Source: Brachionus plicatilis (lineage: Eukaryota; Rotifera; Eurotatoria; Ploima; Brachionidae). Taken from it: DNA of 64,000 nucleotides. Under the pieces are notes generated by a model. The model did no database searches. It saw only the letters and a program-made list of their open reading frames with translations, and had not been told where the DNA came from. The translations under genes were made by a program, and so were the position numbers. The DNA lies in contig QEOQ01000508.1 in NCBI GenBank assembly GCA_010279815.1, positions 6,039,173-6,103,172 on the forward strand, given 5' to 3'. Each line of letters opens with the position of its first letter. Position 1 is the first letter of the stretch. This document shows, one piece after another, positions 46,018 through 57,900 of the stretch.

Positions 46018-46137
46018 CCATTTGATCATGATGATGAACTTCAATTAGTCGAAAGTACTGCGAAATACAATATTAAAGAAATTAAAAAAATGCATAATAT
46101 AAGGAGAACCAGAGAAAGGGAGGTAAAAAGAGAATAG
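46018..46137 (+). other. coding-like segment, unknown
   Basis: After an acceptor-like TTTAG a frame of 39 codons reads PFDHDDELQLVESTAKYNIK then a basic end (RRTREREVKRE) before TAG. Composition is more gene-like than the flanks. It abuts the opposite-strand LINE remnant, so it may be part of a transposon or an orphan terminal exon. Confidence 0.3.
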
Positions 46138-46139
46138 AG

Positions 46140-46265
46140 TTATGACGCTGTAATGGTTGGTGGGGAGCTCGTTGGACCAGAATTGAAGGCGTTGCAATAT
46201 TTCTTAAACTGGTTTATAGTGGTAGCTTCGGCGACATCAACCAGCATTTCATAACACTCGGTCAT
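46140..46265 (-). pseudogene. LINE ORF2 C-terminal remnant
   Basis: A 41-residue minus-strand frame reads MTECYEMLVDVAEATTINQF then KKYCNAFNS and ends in TAA. The VVxAxTxNxFKxxLD pattern is what the extreme C-terminus of non-LTR reverse transcriptases looks like. The upstream RT is missing. Moderate confidence because the motif is short. Confidence 0.45.
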
Positions 46266-47139
46266 GTTAATTTTTTTCGTATGATTTTTGTTCTCTGCAA
46301 GCAAGAACCGATTTTACCTATAGTTGTACGAGTCAATTTTTTTCTTTACATCTTACTTTCAGATTATAATTATTAATAAATTAACAAACTGATAATTATT
46401 GTTATTATTTTTTTGAATTAGATATCTCAATGATAATCACATATTTAAAAAATTTAAAAAAAAACAAAAAAACTTAAATAAAAAAAAGAAAGGTACAATA
46501 AAGAATCTTGTTAAATTAAAATTATTATTAAATTCTTTCAATTAATGTTTTTTACTATGTTCAAAATTTTTCTTTAACTTTTTTACCTGAAAATTTTTTT
46601 TTGACATTCCATGAGACTATGAGATAAAAAAATTTTTTTCATCTGAAAGAAATTTTGCTCAAGAATTTTAATTAGAATATGTCTATTATTTTAATGTTTT
46701 AATTTTAATTAAAAAGCATTAATTGGTATATTCTTTTATGTTCATAATTTTGAAAATTAAGTTAGATTGATAAAAAGTTTCAAAATATTCAAAATTAAAA
46801 TAAACAGAGGACCCAATTGGAGATTCTGAAAAAATCAATCTTTTTTCAAAAAAATGTTAAGCTATGAAAATTTGACAATATTTTTTCAACTTTAATCGAA
46901 AGGGTAAATTAAGTTGATCATTAATCGAAAAATGAAATTTGCATTTTTATTTAAATTTGAATGTAAAAAAAATTTAGACATTTTTTTGTTTTTATTTGTT
47001 TCTTTCAATCCAGAAAATTTAAAATTTTGAAATAATAAAACATTCTTTTAAATTATCAGTCAAATTTCTTTGTTAATTTTTTTTTCTTGAATCAAAATTT
47101 AAATTTTTTTTAATAATTCATTCAACTTTATCTAGATTG
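46266..47139. other. intergenic upstream of DUF985 gene
   Basis: AT-rich; the last bases (TTCAACTTTATCTAG, ending 47135) form an acceptor-like site 4 bp before the next ATG, consistent with a 5' UTR intron or trans-splicing. Confidence 0.45.
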
Positions 47140-47658
47140 ATGTTTAAAATGTCTACTTCAAATTATACAGCTGACTATTTTAAAAAATTGCTCAACATGA
47201 AGCCTCACATAGAGGGTGGCTACTACAACGAAAGTTTTTCTTCAGAAGATAAAATAATAATCCCTTGTCAAAATGAAAATAAACATGAGAGAGTTCAATG
47301 GACTAGTATATATTTTTTGCTAGAAAAAAATGATGTCTCTAATTTTCACAGATTAAAATCTGACGAAATGTGGTATTTTCATGCCGGAAATTCGCTGACT
47401 ATTTATATCATAGCACCAGACGGTGAATTGATAATAAAGCATCTTGGTTTAGATATAGATAATGGAGACGAGCCTCAAGTCCTTGTTCCTAAAGATCATG
47501 TGTTCGGTTCAGCTATGAATTGCGAAGGTTTCGCTTTAGTTGGCTGCATGGTTTCACCTGGATTTGATTTTCAAGATTTTGAAATATTCAAAAGGGACGA
47601 ATTAGTTAAAGAATACCCTCAACATGAAGAAATCATAACAAGACTCACAAGAGATTGA
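47140..47658 (+). CDS. cupin_5 (DUF985) family protein
   Basis: Single-exon gene of 172 residues, full length for the family (YML079w-like cupins; enzymatic role not established, some are linked to sugar epimerase-like folds). Motifs in order: LLNMKPHIEGGYYNESF, WTSIYFLLEKNDVSNFHRLK then SDEMWYFHAGNSLTIYII, GLDIDNGDEPQVLVPKD, LVGCMVSPGFDFQDFEIFKR. The cupin His and Glu positions (FHR, E) are present. Starts at ATG 47140 or the in-frame ATG 47149; an acceptor-like TCTAG ends 4 bp upstream. These proteins are common in bacteria, fungi and plants and patchy in animals, so lateral origin is possible but cannot be judged here. Confidence 0.9.
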   Translation: MFKMSTSNYTADYFKKLLNMKPHIEGGYYNESFSSEDKIIIPCQNENKHERVQWTSIYFLLEKNDVSNFHRLKSDEMWYFHAGNSLTIYIIAPDGELIIKHLGLDIDNGDEPQVLVPKDHVFGSAMNCEGFALVGCMVSPGFDFQDFEIFKRDELVKEYPQHEEIITRLTRD

Positions 47659-50600
47659 AAATTTCTTGTGAAAAACATACTTGATTTTTAATTTTGTTCG
47701 AATAAAAAGACACCAATAAGTATTTTAAACTTAAAGCTTCTCAAATAATTTAAATTTTGAAAATTTTTTCAAATAAATATTTATTTCTAAAAAATGGAAT
47801 TAAGCTAACTTTTCTATGCATTCTAAAATCAAAAATTCAATTCAGAAGATTCAATGATTATAAAGGAAGAAATTTAGAGATTAAAGGTTTAACAAATTTT
47901 TTTATTTTTCCTAAATATTTCATAATTTAAACTTTTTTAATATAAAAATAAAATGGATTTAAAAATAAAATTTAATTTAATATTTTCAAGTTTTGAGGAT
48001 AAAAAGTGTTTGCAAAAATTTTTTAAAAATTCAACAACAATTTGAACCATCAGAATTGCTTAAAGGTGTTTGAAAAATATTTTAAGTAAATGAACTTGCT
48101 TTAAGTAATAATATAAAATTAATTGAATATGAGATGACAATGCTAAGTCTGAATTTTAATTAAAACGATTTTATTCCAGTACTTATTGCATACAACCACT
48201 GGTTGTAATAAAAAAAAACAAGAAAATCAAATTATGAGCCAAAATCGATTTTTACAAAAATTCATTTAAGTGTCGGAAAATAAAATTTATAATTATATTG
48301 ATTATCTAAAATATATTTATATAAATTGGATAATACATGTTCGGCTATTTTGGACATGAATTTTCGAAAAGCAATTTTTTTTTATTCCGCTCTTGAGCAA
48401 TCATTTCTTCCGATTAGGAACAATTCAAAACAAAGATGATAATTGCACTTGGGATCAAATTGAATTTTTGTGTGTTCAAATAAGATTTGATAACTTAATT
48501 ATTGTTGAATCAAAAAAATGCTGTTTTTTTTATTTTGGTACAATTTTTTATTTATTCTAAATTAATTTATTTTAAATAGACTTTTGTTTTTGGTCAAATA
48601 AGACAATTTAGATCAAGTCTTAGATTTAAAATTTCATGACCAATTTTATATCTTATTAATATTGTTTTTGAACATTAGCTACAAAACATAGGACTTTAGA
48701 GCTTTTATTATAAACAAAAATTAAAAATCACTTGAACTCTTTTTATTAGATTTAACTCAAGTAGGTTGACTAAAGGAAATCAGTAATCAAAAGTTGATCC
48801 AATAAGTGTTTGTTTTAAACTTTTTAATTTTTTTATTAAAATTATATTTACTCTTTTGTTTACTTTAACTTGTTCGGCAAAAATCTGAGCTTTGAAATTA
48901 TTTCTTAGCATCATAAAGTTTTTTTTTCTAAATTATAATTTAATTTTTCAGACTGAAGTAGTTCTCATTTAGAAAATTAGTGAAGATAAGCAAATAAACT
49001 AAACGAGAAAAGAAATTTAATTTTGAGATTTTTAGATAGATAAAGATAATGTCTAGTCTTAAAATCAGTGAAAAATAAATATTTATTTTGAGCTCTCTTA
49101 AATGTCTTAACGGTATAATCTTGTTTTAGAACGATAATTTCTTATAAAACTTTGACAAAATATTTTAATATTTGATCCCTAAAATCAATTTCAAACAAAA
49201 ATGAGAACAGTTTAATAAACACAAACTAAACACTTTTTTACCATTTTATTGACAAAACAAATTTTGGTGACAACTAGATATTTTGAAGATTCAATTATTA
49301 GTTTTTTTTTCTCTAAAGACAAAGATACAATTAAACTTATAATTTTTTTGATAAAAAAAAAAATTGTGTTGCTGGTTTTGGGCCGTTCGTAATGGTGCAT
49401 AGATCAGACTTATATACATTTTAAAAAATTCTAGTCTTAGTTTAAGTCTCAACTACAAGTCATGATGTAAGAATATTTTTTTGATATATTGATAAATAAT
49501 AAGATAATTATTGAAACAGTTTTGTTTTGCTACATCGTATTTAGAAATAAACATTTTATTTTTTTAAAAAAATTGTTTTCAGAATATTTGTTCTATTGGA
49601 GTCCTTTCATTGAAAATAACAAAAAAGTTGGACACTAGAAACAAGTAAAGGTTTGACTTCCAATAAAGAAAATATTTGAATCCTACAAAAAATTTTTGTT
49701 AAAGTTTAATTTGTCTTGAACATAAAATTTTTGGTTAAATTTTTTTATTTCAAATCATCTTCTTAACAAAATCCGCGCATTAAAAAAACATAAGAGTTTT
49801 TTTAATTATTTAAAATTAATTTTATGAAATTAGTCAATAATAAAAGCATTTTTGCTTGACTTAATTTTTTTCTGAATAAATACTCTAACATGTTTGTTAT
49901 TTTTTTAAGACAAAATCCCTTCAAGTTGCATAGTGACAAATTTATTAAATTAGTTGTTTTTAAATCTTTTAAGATAATTTTATCATATTTTTTTTCAAAC
50001 AATTTTTTGAAAAATATAAATCAAAACAAAATTTTAGATTATCAACAACATAATCAGATTAAACAAAGATGGTTATATGACATGACTTCAAGGATTAATA
50101 GAGATAAGCCCAATTGATTAAGAAAAATTTCTATTATTGTATTATTTTTTCATTTGAGGTATTTCTTTAGTTTTGTTAGAAAAAATTAAAAGAATATGGA
50201 GAAAAATGAGATTTTTTTTGTAAGAAACCGTAAATACAAAATAGAAGACTTCGAAAAAAAAGTTCTGAAAATTAACACCCTTCTGTTTGTCATTTACTTT
50301 AAGCAAATATTAGATCTAAGAATTCCGAATCTACCAAACAACACAATATTTTTATTTTAATTGCATTTATTTATTTTTTTTTCCATATAAACATATTCAC
50401 GGTCTTTTTTGTTATTTAAATAATTAACCTATTCAGTTTGGCGAATTTTCAAGCAAAGTAAATAGACTAAAAAGACCATTTTATTATCATTCATTGTAGT
50501 TAAAAAATTCTATTCAAATTTTGATTAAGCTAAAATAGCAGGCTGCATTTTTCAATTTTTGTTGATAAAAATTTCTCAGCTTTCGGTGTCAGCAAAGTAT

Positions 50601-51966
50601 TGATGACTTATCTCTCACAGATAACAAATTTTCATTTGTTCAATTAACAAGTTAAATGTGAAATATTTCAGCATATAAAAAGAATTGACCAAAATTCAAA
50701 ACTTAAAATTATTATTTTTTACCGAACGCCTAAGGGCCGATGTTGAATTAAAAACAAACAAACAGAATAAAATAGTGATTTGATTGTTTCTTAAACTATT
50801 TTATTATTAAAAAAAAATATTTTTATAAATTTTTTGGTGATTTAAATAGCAACATGATAAAATATGATTTTTTTAATTTTTAAATATAATTTAGGAGCGT
50901 AACCTTCTCGGGCTTATTCGAGCGGCAAAAAACTTTATTTTAAGTCTGCTTGCTCAGAATTATTGATTAGAAAAATTGAGAATTTAAATGTATAAAAAGA
51001 TAGAAGGGGTTAAAAAAATTTTCAAAAAATGTGGATTTATTTTAGTTAGGTTAAATAGTTATTGTATTTTATTATTTATTTCAAAAATTAAAAAAAGTGA
51101 TAAAATTTTTTTTTGACTAAAAAAAAGTCCCAGAAAGTTTTCTAATTTGACAATGTTTACACATTGTTATTATGTAATTTGGCTGAAATTAAATTTTATC
51201 TTTGAAAATTAGTCTAATTATCTCATAGAATTGATAGTAATTATAGTATTTTAAAAAATATCTTCACTCGACTGTCAATTATAGTCTCGTAGATTTTATG
51301 ATCCTATTCATAAACAAAGATATGAATCAGAATTATTCCGTGTGGAGATTTATCATTACAAAAACGAAATATGATCGCTGCGAGAGAACTAGACCAACAC
51401 GAAAAAAGATAAACGAGTTTATTTCTAAAAACTGTACTCTGTGCATTTTGCACAAAAAAAAAACAAGGCGGGGCTTATAATTAATCAAAAAAAATAAAAA
51501 AGAAGAAAAAGCCCAACACAAATTTATTTTCTCTACAGATCGAAAAAAGTGAAATCCAAAAAAATTAAAAAAAAATATCTAGTTCTTAATGATTGCAAAT
51601 AATTTTTCAATCAATCAAGTCCGGAGTCGTCGATTAATCAGCTCTTATTTGTTTAATTAAAGCCAAGAGCCCAAAAAATCAATTTGTTATGCAACTAGAA
51701 TTTTGTTGTTTTTAATTAGCATTCTATTTTATTCCAAGACAAAGGTGGTTTACTCGAACGGCTCGTTTCAAACCAAACACAACCAGGGACTTTGTAAAAA
51801 CAAATCGTAAATTCAATTTTTTTCTCCGAGTTTATTTAACTCGGCTCGTTTAGCCAAGCTCGATGCATCAAGGGAAATAACTTCTGAATAATTTTTTTCT
51901 CCTTTCTTGTTCTGATCATTTATTCATAAGCATTAAATAAATTTTGAATAAAATTTTTAGATTCAA
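47659..51966. other. gene-poor intergenic region
   Basis: About 4.3 kb. 50719-50765 (CGAACGCCTAAGGGCCGATG then AACAAACAAACA) resembles another retroelement tail. 50895-50940 is a short GC-richer patch. 51600-51900 is less AT-rich than average and lies just before the Ig-domain gene, so it may be its promoter (TTTAATTAAAGCCAAGAGCC, TTTTTAATTAGCATTC homeodomain-like cores). Small frames here look random. Confidence 0.45.
50719..50765 (+). repeat. possible retroelement tail
   Basis: Short GC-richer unit followed by an (AAAC)-type simple repeat. Resembles a LINE/SINE 3' terminus but no second copy was found in the window. Confidence 0.3.
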
Positions 51967-54900
51967 ATGTATTATTTGATTTTTATAGCGTTTTTAATTG
52001 TGACCAATGCTCAGGACTTGTACATGCAAGAGGACTTGGAGACAAAGTACGCCAACAATGGCCAGTCAATTGTGCTCATATGTGACCTGCCGAGCAGCAT
52101 GCCTGACGGAAAGGTTAGTCAATTTTAATTTATGTCAAACTAGTCTCTAAATCGATTAGATCAATATCAAAATCTCACCTCTGCACTCGGGGCCACACAC
52201 TGAAATCGGATAGTTAAGGAAAACTCGATTTCAATTAAAATATTTCGAGTATTTTTGCTCAACAACAAAAAAAGGCAAATAATGAAAATGTTCGCCCCGG
52301 TTCCAGTGAGTACAACCGGTCGGTTACGAGCAAACACTTTGATCTGTAAACATCAAGTCAATAAATATTGATTCAAAGATTAAGATCACATCTGACTGAG
52401 TGTTTTTGTTTCTGCTAATGGCTACTTTTTTGACAAAATAGACTCGGAAAGTATTCAGATCAAATATTTGATGAGCGCTTGTCAGAAAAGTTCACATAAT
52501 TGTCTTGTTGTGGCTATTCACTGCTTATTAGACTGATATAGCCATTTATAATTTTAATTTAATTTTATTTTATTTTTAATTATAAATGTCAGTTTTAAAA
52601 AGCGTAAAATTTGTTTGTTTTTTTTCTATTTAATGAAAAATAAGATGAATAATTTTTCAGTGAGGATTAATATCATTTTGTTTTTTTCAAAAATGTGCAA
52701 CATCTCAAATTTTATTTGTAACATTATTTTCTTGAGAAAAATAGACAAATTAAAAAATGAAAAAGAATTAAAATTTTTTTTAAATTAAGATAAAGATAAT
52801 TTTTTTATTTAGAAAAAAGAGAAATTAAGTGTAAGCAATGAAAAGATTTGAAATTCAATTTAATTTTTTTTAGTTAGCAATGAAAAGTAAAATAATTGAA
52901 AAATTAAAAAAGTCGGACAGTTACAAAAATTAATTTTTTTATTCATTTAATACAAACATACTTTGGATGATAAAAAAAAATAAGAAAATTTCACATTAAA
53001 TGCATATAATTTAATTTTAAAAGGAATAAATTTAGAAATTTTTTTTTTTTATTTATCTCTCGGTCGGAATTATTTATTTATTTGAAAAACAAATTTTGAA
53101 GTCAAACTCCGGGACAGTTTCGAGCAGCAAAGAGCCATTTTTAGCCATCATGTTTGAAAATTTGAAATTAAATTCAAATTCAAAAAGTAAAATAAAATTA
53201 ATATATTTTCTAAGTTTCTAAAAAATAGAAATTAGAATAAATAGAATGATTTTGTAAAATTAAAAGGGTAGATGGTTATTTTAAAATATAAGTAAATTTC
53301 ACTTTAATGGATAAAATTTAATTTTAATTGAAATAAATTTAGAATTTATTTTTTTTTAATTTTATTTGTCTCTCGGTCGGGAGAAGTCAATTATTTTTTC
53401 TTTCAGTCGCATTTTGATGAAATATTTGTAACTAAGAGATTTTGTGAAAATTATTCAATTTTTTTTTGCTTTTAAATTTTAAATTTAAATTAATTTACAA
53501 ATCTGCTAAAAAAAATATAAAATTGTCTATTTCCGAAGAATTTTTTTATAAGAAAAATTTACCCAGGAAACTTTTTTTGTCAGAAGATTTTTTATTAGAA
53601 TTTAGAAAAAAAATAAGATAAAAATTTACTCTAAAATGAATTTTTTTTAAGATGAACTTTTGTCTGAAAAAATCCTCGAAATTTATGGTCGAAATTTTTT
53701 TAAAAAATTTATCACAGAAAAAATGTTTGTTCAGAACAAATAAAAAAAAGAGTGAATTTTTAAGTTAAATTTTTTCCATTTTTTTAAGATGTTTGACTAG
53801 AAAAAGTCAACATCCAGTGGTAGCGTATCAAGTGTCCAGTGAGTTCGAGTTGACTATGAATATTAGTTTAGAAGAGGGAAAATTTTTATTTCAAGTGCAT
53901 GCAAATAAACTTGAGTGTATCATTTAAGAAGACATAAAATGAGCTGATTAAATATTGTAATTTAATAACCAGTTCTTAGCAGTAATTATGATTAGACATA
54001 TGTAATTAGGACTTGGCTTAATTGGAATTTATTAGACCGTTTTAAATCGATTTGTGTGCATGACTTTACAAACGTGTTGGTTAACGGCTTGGCCACTTTG
54101 TTTGTTTCATGACTGAGGAGTATCTATTGTTCTAAGATTAAGACTCACGATAGGGCTTGAAGTCGGCCGGCCCGCCTGCCCGCGATTATATGCGTGTGAG
54201 TAATGCCAATGAACTCTTTGCTTCACGATCAAGATAACATTTAATTAGCTCTTAAGATCAATCGAATGAGATAAGTTTTTTTTTCTTTTTTGATAAGAAT
54301 CCGAACTGGATTATTGAGCAAATTAGGCCCTCTTAGTGATCGCCGAGCCGAATCTAATACGCCTAATTAAATTAACAAATAAAGCCAATGTTTTATTTGT
54401 TCAAATGCTTACGGATTATCTGGACTAGAATTTGGCTTGTGGTCATACACAGCGCGCAAATCTCATTTAATTCAGTGAATAGCAAATATTTGAGTTGACA
54501 CAAACACAAGGACATGATAACACTGCTAATTTATTCTCGGCCACGAAACGGAAATTGAGGATTTGATTAAAACAACCACTGTTTAGTTATGCAAATTAAT
54601 TAAAACTTAAATGTTTAATGAAATATGATACTCTATGTATATATTTTTTTTTTAATAAATTTTTGTTGTTTTTAATTAATCTCAATGACAATTATTTCAA
54701 TTTAAATGAGTTGTCTCAGACTTTGCTTGGAGTAAATAAAAAAAAAGGAAAATAAAACTAGAACATGGTTAACACTAGAAGACCCGCGGGTTTTTTAAGC
54801 TCTTTTTTTTTGCAAAAAATCGAATAAAAATCAGAAAAAAATTTTTTTTTTTAATTTTTTTTTCCTCTTCAATTTGAAATTGAATTATATATGTAATTTA

Positions 54901-57900
54901 ATAGTTAGAATTTATAAATTATAATTTTTTGGTGTCAAAAAAATAATTATACATAAAGTCCCGGATGGGGTTTTTTAAACCCAGTTAAATTTTTCAACTT
55001 TTTGACACTAAAAAAATTATAATTTTTAAATTCTATCTATTAAATTACATAAACAATTCAATTTCAAATTGAAGAGGAAAAAAAAATTAAAAAAAAAAAT
55101 TTTTTTCTGATTTTTATTCGATTTTTTGCAAATCTAAAATTACCAGAAGAGACTTCATAATCAAACTTGTTGAGGAGCTCTACGAGACCACTAAAGGTTC
55201 AAGGAATTCTCAGGCATCTTCATCTAATAGTCAACCAACGACACCAAAAACTCCGCCTACTCGTAAAAGACTTGCATCAGTTGATTTGAATGTTGATTCG
55301 ACTCCATCCAAAAAAATGGACACAAAAAAGGATAAGAAAAATTGTCAAATTAGGTTTTGTAATCAGAATAAAACAAACGTTACCTGTATTTCATGTAAAA
55401 AGTATTGTTGTGGTACATGTTGTAAAGAACAAAAAAACATAGCTTTATGTCAAAAGTGTTTTGAAGATGGAAAAAAGTTATAAATTAGAGTTTTTTCATT
55501 AAAAATTAAATTTTTCTTTTATTTCAAATGTAATTAATTCAGAATTTCTAATAATATGACTTAAATATAATACATTTTTTTTCCTCCATAATCAAGCTAC
55601 TATTAATTAGTATAAATAACATTAAATAAATTTTATTTTGAAAAAAAAACTTTATTTTGACCTTAGTTAGAGTTAAATTACAAAATGGGTTTTTTAAACC
55701 CATTTTGGGACTTAACGGTATAAAAAAAATCGGGTCTTCTAGTGTTAATGTTGGCCCGTTTCTAAATGTTAATGGCTTAAACATTTATTGGCTTTTTGTA
55801 CTGGTCACATAAATCTGGATTGTTTAGAATAGCCATAAAAATGTTATATTCACATTGGAACCATAAATTTTGATATTTAGCTTCAAAAATAGATTATCGT
55901 TTTCCCACATGAATTTAGATTGACTTTTAGCAAATAGCCTCTAGTTACTACTGTTTTTTATCTTATTGATTTTTGTCGAGCAGGTGATTTCATTTTCGAG
56001 ATAAAGATTCCATTTTTCAGATAGTTTATTTAGCAGGAACAAAAAAATAAGTAAAAAAATGTAGAGTAATTGAATTTAATTGAAGAGGAGCAGTGACCAT
56101 GTCCGAGCAGTGTTTATTTACTTGGTGAATTGGCAATGGTGCTTATCTGTTCGAGTTGAAGTAAATTAAATGGAATAAGGCAGAGTAATTAACGCTTTAT
56201 TTGCTAAGTTATGGCTTGGAAAATTATTTTAGATTATTTTTATGATAAGAAAATCCTTTTACAAAAATTTAATATTAGTGTTTGGATTAATTGGTTGTTT
56301 ACGGTTTGAAAAATTTTAATCTGCTACGGTTCATGTTATTTCTTCAAGGAGTTAGAGTCAATTATTTACTACTGAAAATAAATTATTTGCTTGGGAAAAA
56401 TTGAGCGTAAAAGAATCATTAAAAAAATTTTAAAAATAAATAAAATTTTTCATTCGGATTTGGATCTTATGGTTCGCGGACAAAAATGTTTTTTATTTCT
56501 CATTTAAACTAAGAAAAAATCAATGAAAATTAGGATTTTAAATAACACTGTTTAAAATATAGAAAAATTTTTAATCAAGAAAAATATTTTTTGAAAATTA
56601 TGATTTAACAACTTTTGATAAAAATAAATTTTTTTTTCTTAAAAGTAGATTTGAAGTATTTTCTATATTGCGTAAAATTGAATGTATTTTTTAATTTGGA
56701 AAAAACTCCATTCTTATATTTAGACTCCTTTTTTTTTCTTTTCTTTTCTTTTTTATAATTAAAATTGTACATCAAAACAAAAAAAAAAAAAACCTAAAAT
56801 TCCTTTATTATTATATTAATAGAACAAATTTCTTAATTTGCAAATGCAACTTTAATTTTTTAGCAATTTTTTTATTTTTTTTTTCACTCAACATTAAAAC
56901 ACGGGTCTTAAAAGAAGGCGCAAGCCGTTCGGAGCAGCCCTGATGGTGTTCCACCTAAATTATTTTTTAAATAAATAAAATATATTTAAAATTCGGGATT
57001 TAATCCTAACCCTATTTTTTTTTGTTAGTTTAGAGATTTAATTAAAATTCGAATTATCCAAAATTCAAGATTTAAAATTGAAATCTTTTATTTTCTTTTG
57101 TGAATATAATAATATCTAATTATCTAAAATCGGATTTTAAATTTAATATTTAAATATTTAAAAAAAAATACTTAAATTTGAATTTTATGTCATGATGGCT
57201 GAAAAGAAGAACTATGCCATTCGGAACTGTCTTGGAAAAGTCCCATTTCTTATATTTTAAATAATAAAAAATTACTAATAATAATATCTAATTACTGCTG
57301 CTAGAGATTATTTTTAGTTTCCAGAATTGAAAAATTTCATCCAAATTTGACTATAAAAAATAGCTTGCAATGTTACAGATTTAGAAGCTTTAGTTCCTTA
57401 GCTTTAATTTGGTACCATTTGCAGCCAAATTGATCAAATTTATCAAATTGAACAAATTGAACATAATTGAGGAAGCTAGGTACTTTCGGAAGTTTTTTTT
57501 TTCTTTTTTTTATTTGCTCATGTTTCTTTAAACGTTGATAACTTTACAAAAAAAATATCTTTTTTCATTCAAGAATTGAAAAATTAAAACCAAATTTCAC
57601 CATAAAAATGGCGAGCATTTTTTGCAGAATTTTTTGAAAAATTAAATCTATCTCCAGTGGTTTTAAAAATTTTAACTATCAAAAAATCTACGAAATTTCA
57701 AAATGCTTTATTTTGTTGAATGATTAAAATTAAAATCATTAGCATGAAATTAAAGAATTAAAAAAATTTAAAGCTTATTTAATCTTTTATTTTCTTAATT
57801 ACATCATTTCATAGCATCTTAATTTAATAAATTATGAGACTCAGAAATTTGACTTTTTAAAAAATTTAAGAAAGTTTTTTTTAAATTAAAAAAAAAAATG

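Noticed and set aside
49890..50117. 75-codon plus-strand frame
   Set aside because: Antisense-overlapping frame is equally open; no motif, splice site or neighbour supports it.
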